64,000 nucleotides of DNA from Lunularia cruciata (taxonomy: Eukaryota; Streptophyta; Marchantiopsida; Lunulariales; Lunulariaceae): NCBI GenBank assembly GCA_948567375.1, contig OX419756.1:65760552-65824551 (forward strand). Direction: 5' to 3'. The notes beneath the pieces were generated by a model. The model was given only the letters and a program-made list of their open reading frames with translations. It was not told the DNA's origin and searched no databases. A program made the translations under genes and the position numbers. Positions 61,897-64,000 of the stretch are shown here, in pieces (position 1 is the stretch's first letter; each line of letters opens with the position of its first letter).

Positions 61897-63354
61897 TCAT
61901 AGCATGGCTGTAGTAATGCTTCTTGTAAACTCTCCTCCTCTATCAGAAACCAACTCCAAAGAGCATCCAAACCTAGTGATAATGCGTTCATAAAGAAATC
62001 TACCCACTTCATCTTCATTCTTGTCCCTCAATGGTCTAGCCTCAACCCACTTGGTAAGGTAATCAATAACTACCACAATGTACCGATTGTTTCTTGGGGT
62101 TCTATTGAGAGGACCTACAAAATCAATTCCCCACTTCTCAAAAGGTCCTAGCAATGGAATTGATCTAAGTGGTGGAGTGGATGTAGACTTTCTAGCAAAA
62201 GCTTGACAAACATGACAAGTTTTGCAATAATCAAGACAATCCTTGAAAATCCCTCTCCAATGGTAACCTGCATCTAGAATCTTGAAAGCAGTCACCTTTC
62301 CTGCAAAGTGTCCTCCACATACTAAACCTTCATGAAACTCCTTTATGAGTAGGATAGACTCTTCCTTACCCATTGCTCTTCGAAGTAGACCATCTGCTCC
62401 TTGGTGAAAAAGAATATCCTCCACCATTGTGTAAGGTCTAGATCTTGCTGCAAGGGCCTTCCTCTCCCTAGCATGCATCCCTTCTGGATAGTTACCTTTT
62501 GTCACAAAATCCACAATCTCCTTGTACTCCATTGGAACCTCTTGAGTGACTGAGATTGGCATGAGCTCCTCATCCAGGAAGGAATCATCCACTGGCTCAT
62601 CTCCATCATGATCATAGGCTCTAAATAATAAATTAGCATTTGCATGTTTCTTTCTTGGCCTATCTTCAATGATGTAGTCATACTCAGACAAGAGTATCAT
62701 CCACCTTGCTAGTCTCCCTTCAACATTAGGCTTGTTGAAGATGTACTTCAAAGCCTTGTGATCCGTGACAATGGTGGCTTTCCCTCCAATCAAGTAGTGT
62801 CTAAACTTCTTGAGACCAAAGATCACTGCCAACCCTTCTCTCTCCGTGACAGAGTAGTTCTTCTCTACTGAAACCGTCTGCCTACTAGCATAAGCTATTG
62901 GATGATCATGCCCATCTTGGTCTAATTGACTAAGAGTGCATCCTCTAGCTACATTAGAAGCATCAGTGTAGAGGATGAAAGGTTTACTCCAATCAGGTTT
63001 AGCAAGAATTGGAGCTACAACAAGGGATTGCTTGAGCTCCTCAAAAGCTTTGAGAGCCTCCTTGTCTTCCAAAATCACCATGTAATCTACACCCTTCTTC
63101 ATGTAGATGGTCAATGCATAAGCCTTGTTGGAAAATGAGAAGATGAACCTCCTATAGTACCCAACCATCCCCAAGAATTGGCGTAACTTTGTCAAGCTTG
63201 AAGGGAATGGAAGGTCTGAGATTTTCCTCACCTTCTCAGGATCAACTGCTATTCCATCCTTGGAGATGATATGCCCCAAAAGTAGACCTTCTTCACATCC
63301 AAAAATGCACTTCTCTGGGTTGAGTGATGCATTTGCCTCATCCAAGCGTTGCAA
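61897..63354 (-). CDS. pol: Tat-4 pol: RT thumb, RNase H, integrase zinc domain and core
   Basis: A 485-codon open frame. RT thumb (LGHIISKDGIAVDPEKVRK, LRQFLGMVGYYRRF); RNase H with FILYTDASNVA (D131), VTEREGLAVIFGLKKF (E172 region), VTDHKALKYIF (D198); linker; HHCC zinc domain H341, H349, C380, C383; integrase core WGIDFVGPL (D411) and VSDRGGEF (D471). It ends at a TGA where Tat-1 has CAA, so the final Glu is in the next frame segment. Upstream, a small deletion near 63355 breaks it from RT. It is partial but the best-kept enzyme segment in the window. Confidence 0.85.
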   Translation of the reverse strand: MQRLDEANASLNPEKCIFGCEEGLLLGHIISKDGIAVDPEKVRKISDLPFPSSLTKLRQFLGMVGYYRRFIFSFSNKAYALTIYMKKGVDYMVILEDKEALKAFEELKQSLVVAPILAKPDWSKPFILYTDASNVARGCTLSQLDQDGHDHPIAYASRQTVSVEKNYSVTEREGLAVIFGLKKFRHYLIGGKATIVTDHKALKYIFNKPNVEGRLARWMILLSEYDYIIEDRPRKKHANANLLFRAYDHDGDEPVDDSFLDEELMPISVTQEVPMEYKEIVDFVTKGNYPEGMHARERKALAARSRPYTMVEDILFHQGADGLLRRAMGKEESILLIKEFHEGLVCGGHFAGKVTAFKILDAGYHWRGIFKDCLDYCKTCHVCQAFARKSTSTPPLRSIPLLGPFEKWGIDFVGPLNRTPRNNRYIVVVIDYLTKWVEARPLRDKNEDEVGRFLYERIITRFGCSLELVSDRGGEFTRSITTAML

Positions 63355-64000
63355 ACTTTGATTAGGTGCTCAAAGTGCTCCTCCTTGCTCCCATAGACAC
63401 AAAAGTCATCAATGAAATCTCTCACAAATTTCCCAATGAAAGGTTCAAATACCTTGTTCATGAACCGTTGGAATGTGGCTGGAGCATTGCAAAGCCCAAA
63501 AGGCATGACCTTGAAAGCGTAAGTTCCCCAAGGTGTGGTGAATGTGGTGAGTTGTTGATGCTCTGGTGCAATCTTGATTTGGTTATATCCACTATAACCA
63601 TCTCCAAAACTGTACCTCTCATGACCTGCAACCTCCTCCAAGATCTCATCAATGAATGGCAATGGGTAGTAGTCCTTCTTGGTAACAACATTGAGCTTCT
63701 TGTAATCCACACATACCCGAAGCTTGCTATTCTTTTTCTTCACAATGACAATTGGAGACACCCATTCTGAATTCTCCACCTCAAAGATAAATCCAGCCTC
63801 CTTGAGCTTATCAATCTCCTCCTTCACAACCAAAGATATTGGTGGGCTAATGCGACGTTGCTTTTGGTGGATTGGTCTTGCATGTGACTCCACCTCTATC
63901 TTGTGCTCCTCCAAGGTGACTTCCTTCAAATCCTTGTAACTAAAAGCAAACACATGGATGAACTTGCGGAAAATCTCCTCAAATCTCACCTTCTCCTCCT
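63249..64000 (-). CDS. pol: Tat-4 reverse transcriptase (partial, continues beyond window)
   Basis: An open frame from 63989 (beyond the edge in reality) to 63249. EVTLEEHKIEVESHARPI, WVSPIVIVKKKNSKLRVCVDYKKLN, SFGDGYSGYNQIKIAPE, VMPFGLCNAPATFQRFMNKVF and RDFIDDFCVYGSKEE (catalytic FIDD near 63400-63425). After IKV a deletion shifts the frame so the last ~30 residues are wrong; the true continuation is the frame starting at 63354. Confidence 0.85.
   Translation of the reverse strand, partial: EEKVRFEEIFRKFIHVFAFSYKDLKEVTLEEHKIEVESHARPIHQKQRRISPPISLVVKEEIDKLKEAGFIFEVENSEWVSPIVIVKKKNSKLRVCVDYKKLNVVTKKDYYPLPFIDEILEEVAGHERYSFGDGYSGYNQIKIAPEHQQLTTFTTPWGTYAFKVMPFGLCNAPATFQRFMNKVFEPFIGKFVRDFIDDFCVYGSKEEHFEHLIKVCNAWMRQMHHSTQRSAFLDVKKVYFWGISSPRME

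Larger units (their letters stand above)
61213..64000 (-). mobile_element. Tat-4: Athila/Tat-like element, 3' half, running off the window
   Basis: The minus-strand internal region from RT (cut at 64000) to the 3' LTR. It is the youngest-looking Tat copy: one 485-codon frame covers the end of RT to the integrase core. Compared with Tat-1 it has only one frameshift (near 63355) and one stop (near 61897) in 2.7 kb. It gives the family's intact wording. Confidence 0.9.

Noticed and set aside
1-64000. CRISPR arrays, tRNA or rRNA genes, bacterial operons
   Set aside because: No regularly spaced repeats, no tRNA cloverleaf and no rRNA-like stretch seen on either strand; all coding belongs to eukaryotic LTR-type elements.

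Overview
The window looks like nuclear DNA of a plant with a large, retrotransposon-rich genome. It contains no host gene that I can support. The 64 kb is almost wholly a stack of nested, decayed LTR-type elements. Plant origin is inferred from an Athila/Tat-like Ty3/gypsy element with an Asp-type primer site and from a short interstitial run of the plant telomere repeat TTTAGGG. Species cannot be read from the sequence. A non-flowering plant would fit the canonical-order (DNMT3-like rather than DRM-like) methyltransferase described below, but that is only suggestive.

Three families make up nearly everything. (1) 'Met': a Ty3/gypsy element whose pol reads protease - C5 DNA methyltransferase - reverse transcriptase - RNase H - integrase - PHD finger. 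Met-1 is 9877-19897 and Met-2 is 50751-60533, both minus strand; Met-3 is a plus-strand gag piece at 49087-50750; small pieces lie at 46476-46657 and 47057-47475. (2) 'Tat': an Athila/Tat-like element with ~680 bp LTRs (TGTAACACCC...GGCTCACA in sense), gag, protease, RT, RNase H, integrase and an extra zinc-knuckle ORF before gag. Tat-1 is 9769-30377 with insertions, Tat-2 34137-37201, Tat-3 47490-49086, Tat-4 60534-64000, and there is a solo LTR at 16743-17434. (3) 'Coil': a ~3.4-3.8 kb unit with TG...CA ends and 5-bp target duplications. It carries one ~850-codon coiled-coil ORF and no reverse transcriptase. Full-type copies are Coil-1 to Coil-6; there are two ~1.9 kb short forms (Coil-S1, Coil-S2) and divergent relatives.

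Layout: 1-8690 is Coil elements inserted into Coil elements. 8691-9768 is unassigned apart from a short repeat pair. 9769-37201 is Tat-1/Tat-2, with Met-1 inserted in the Tat-1 3' LTR, a Tat solo LTR inserted in Met-1 gag, Coil-3 between Tat-1 protease and RT, and Coil-4 at a chimeric Tat-1/Tat-2 junction. 37202-45942 is divergent Coil copies with Coil-5 nested inside. 45943-50750 is a mosaic of gypsy, Met and Tat fragments. 50751-60533 is Met-2, whose PHD finger is split by Coil-6. 60534-64000 is Tat-4, running off the window.

The main discovery candidate is the Met element. It combines a complete-looking cytosine-5 methyltransferase (motifs I, IV, VI, VIII, IX, X in that order) with a C-terminal C4HC3 PHD finger in one retroelement polyprotein, in two independent insertions. 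All copies here are broken by stops, frameshifts or insertions, so the activity is inferred for the family and not for these copies.
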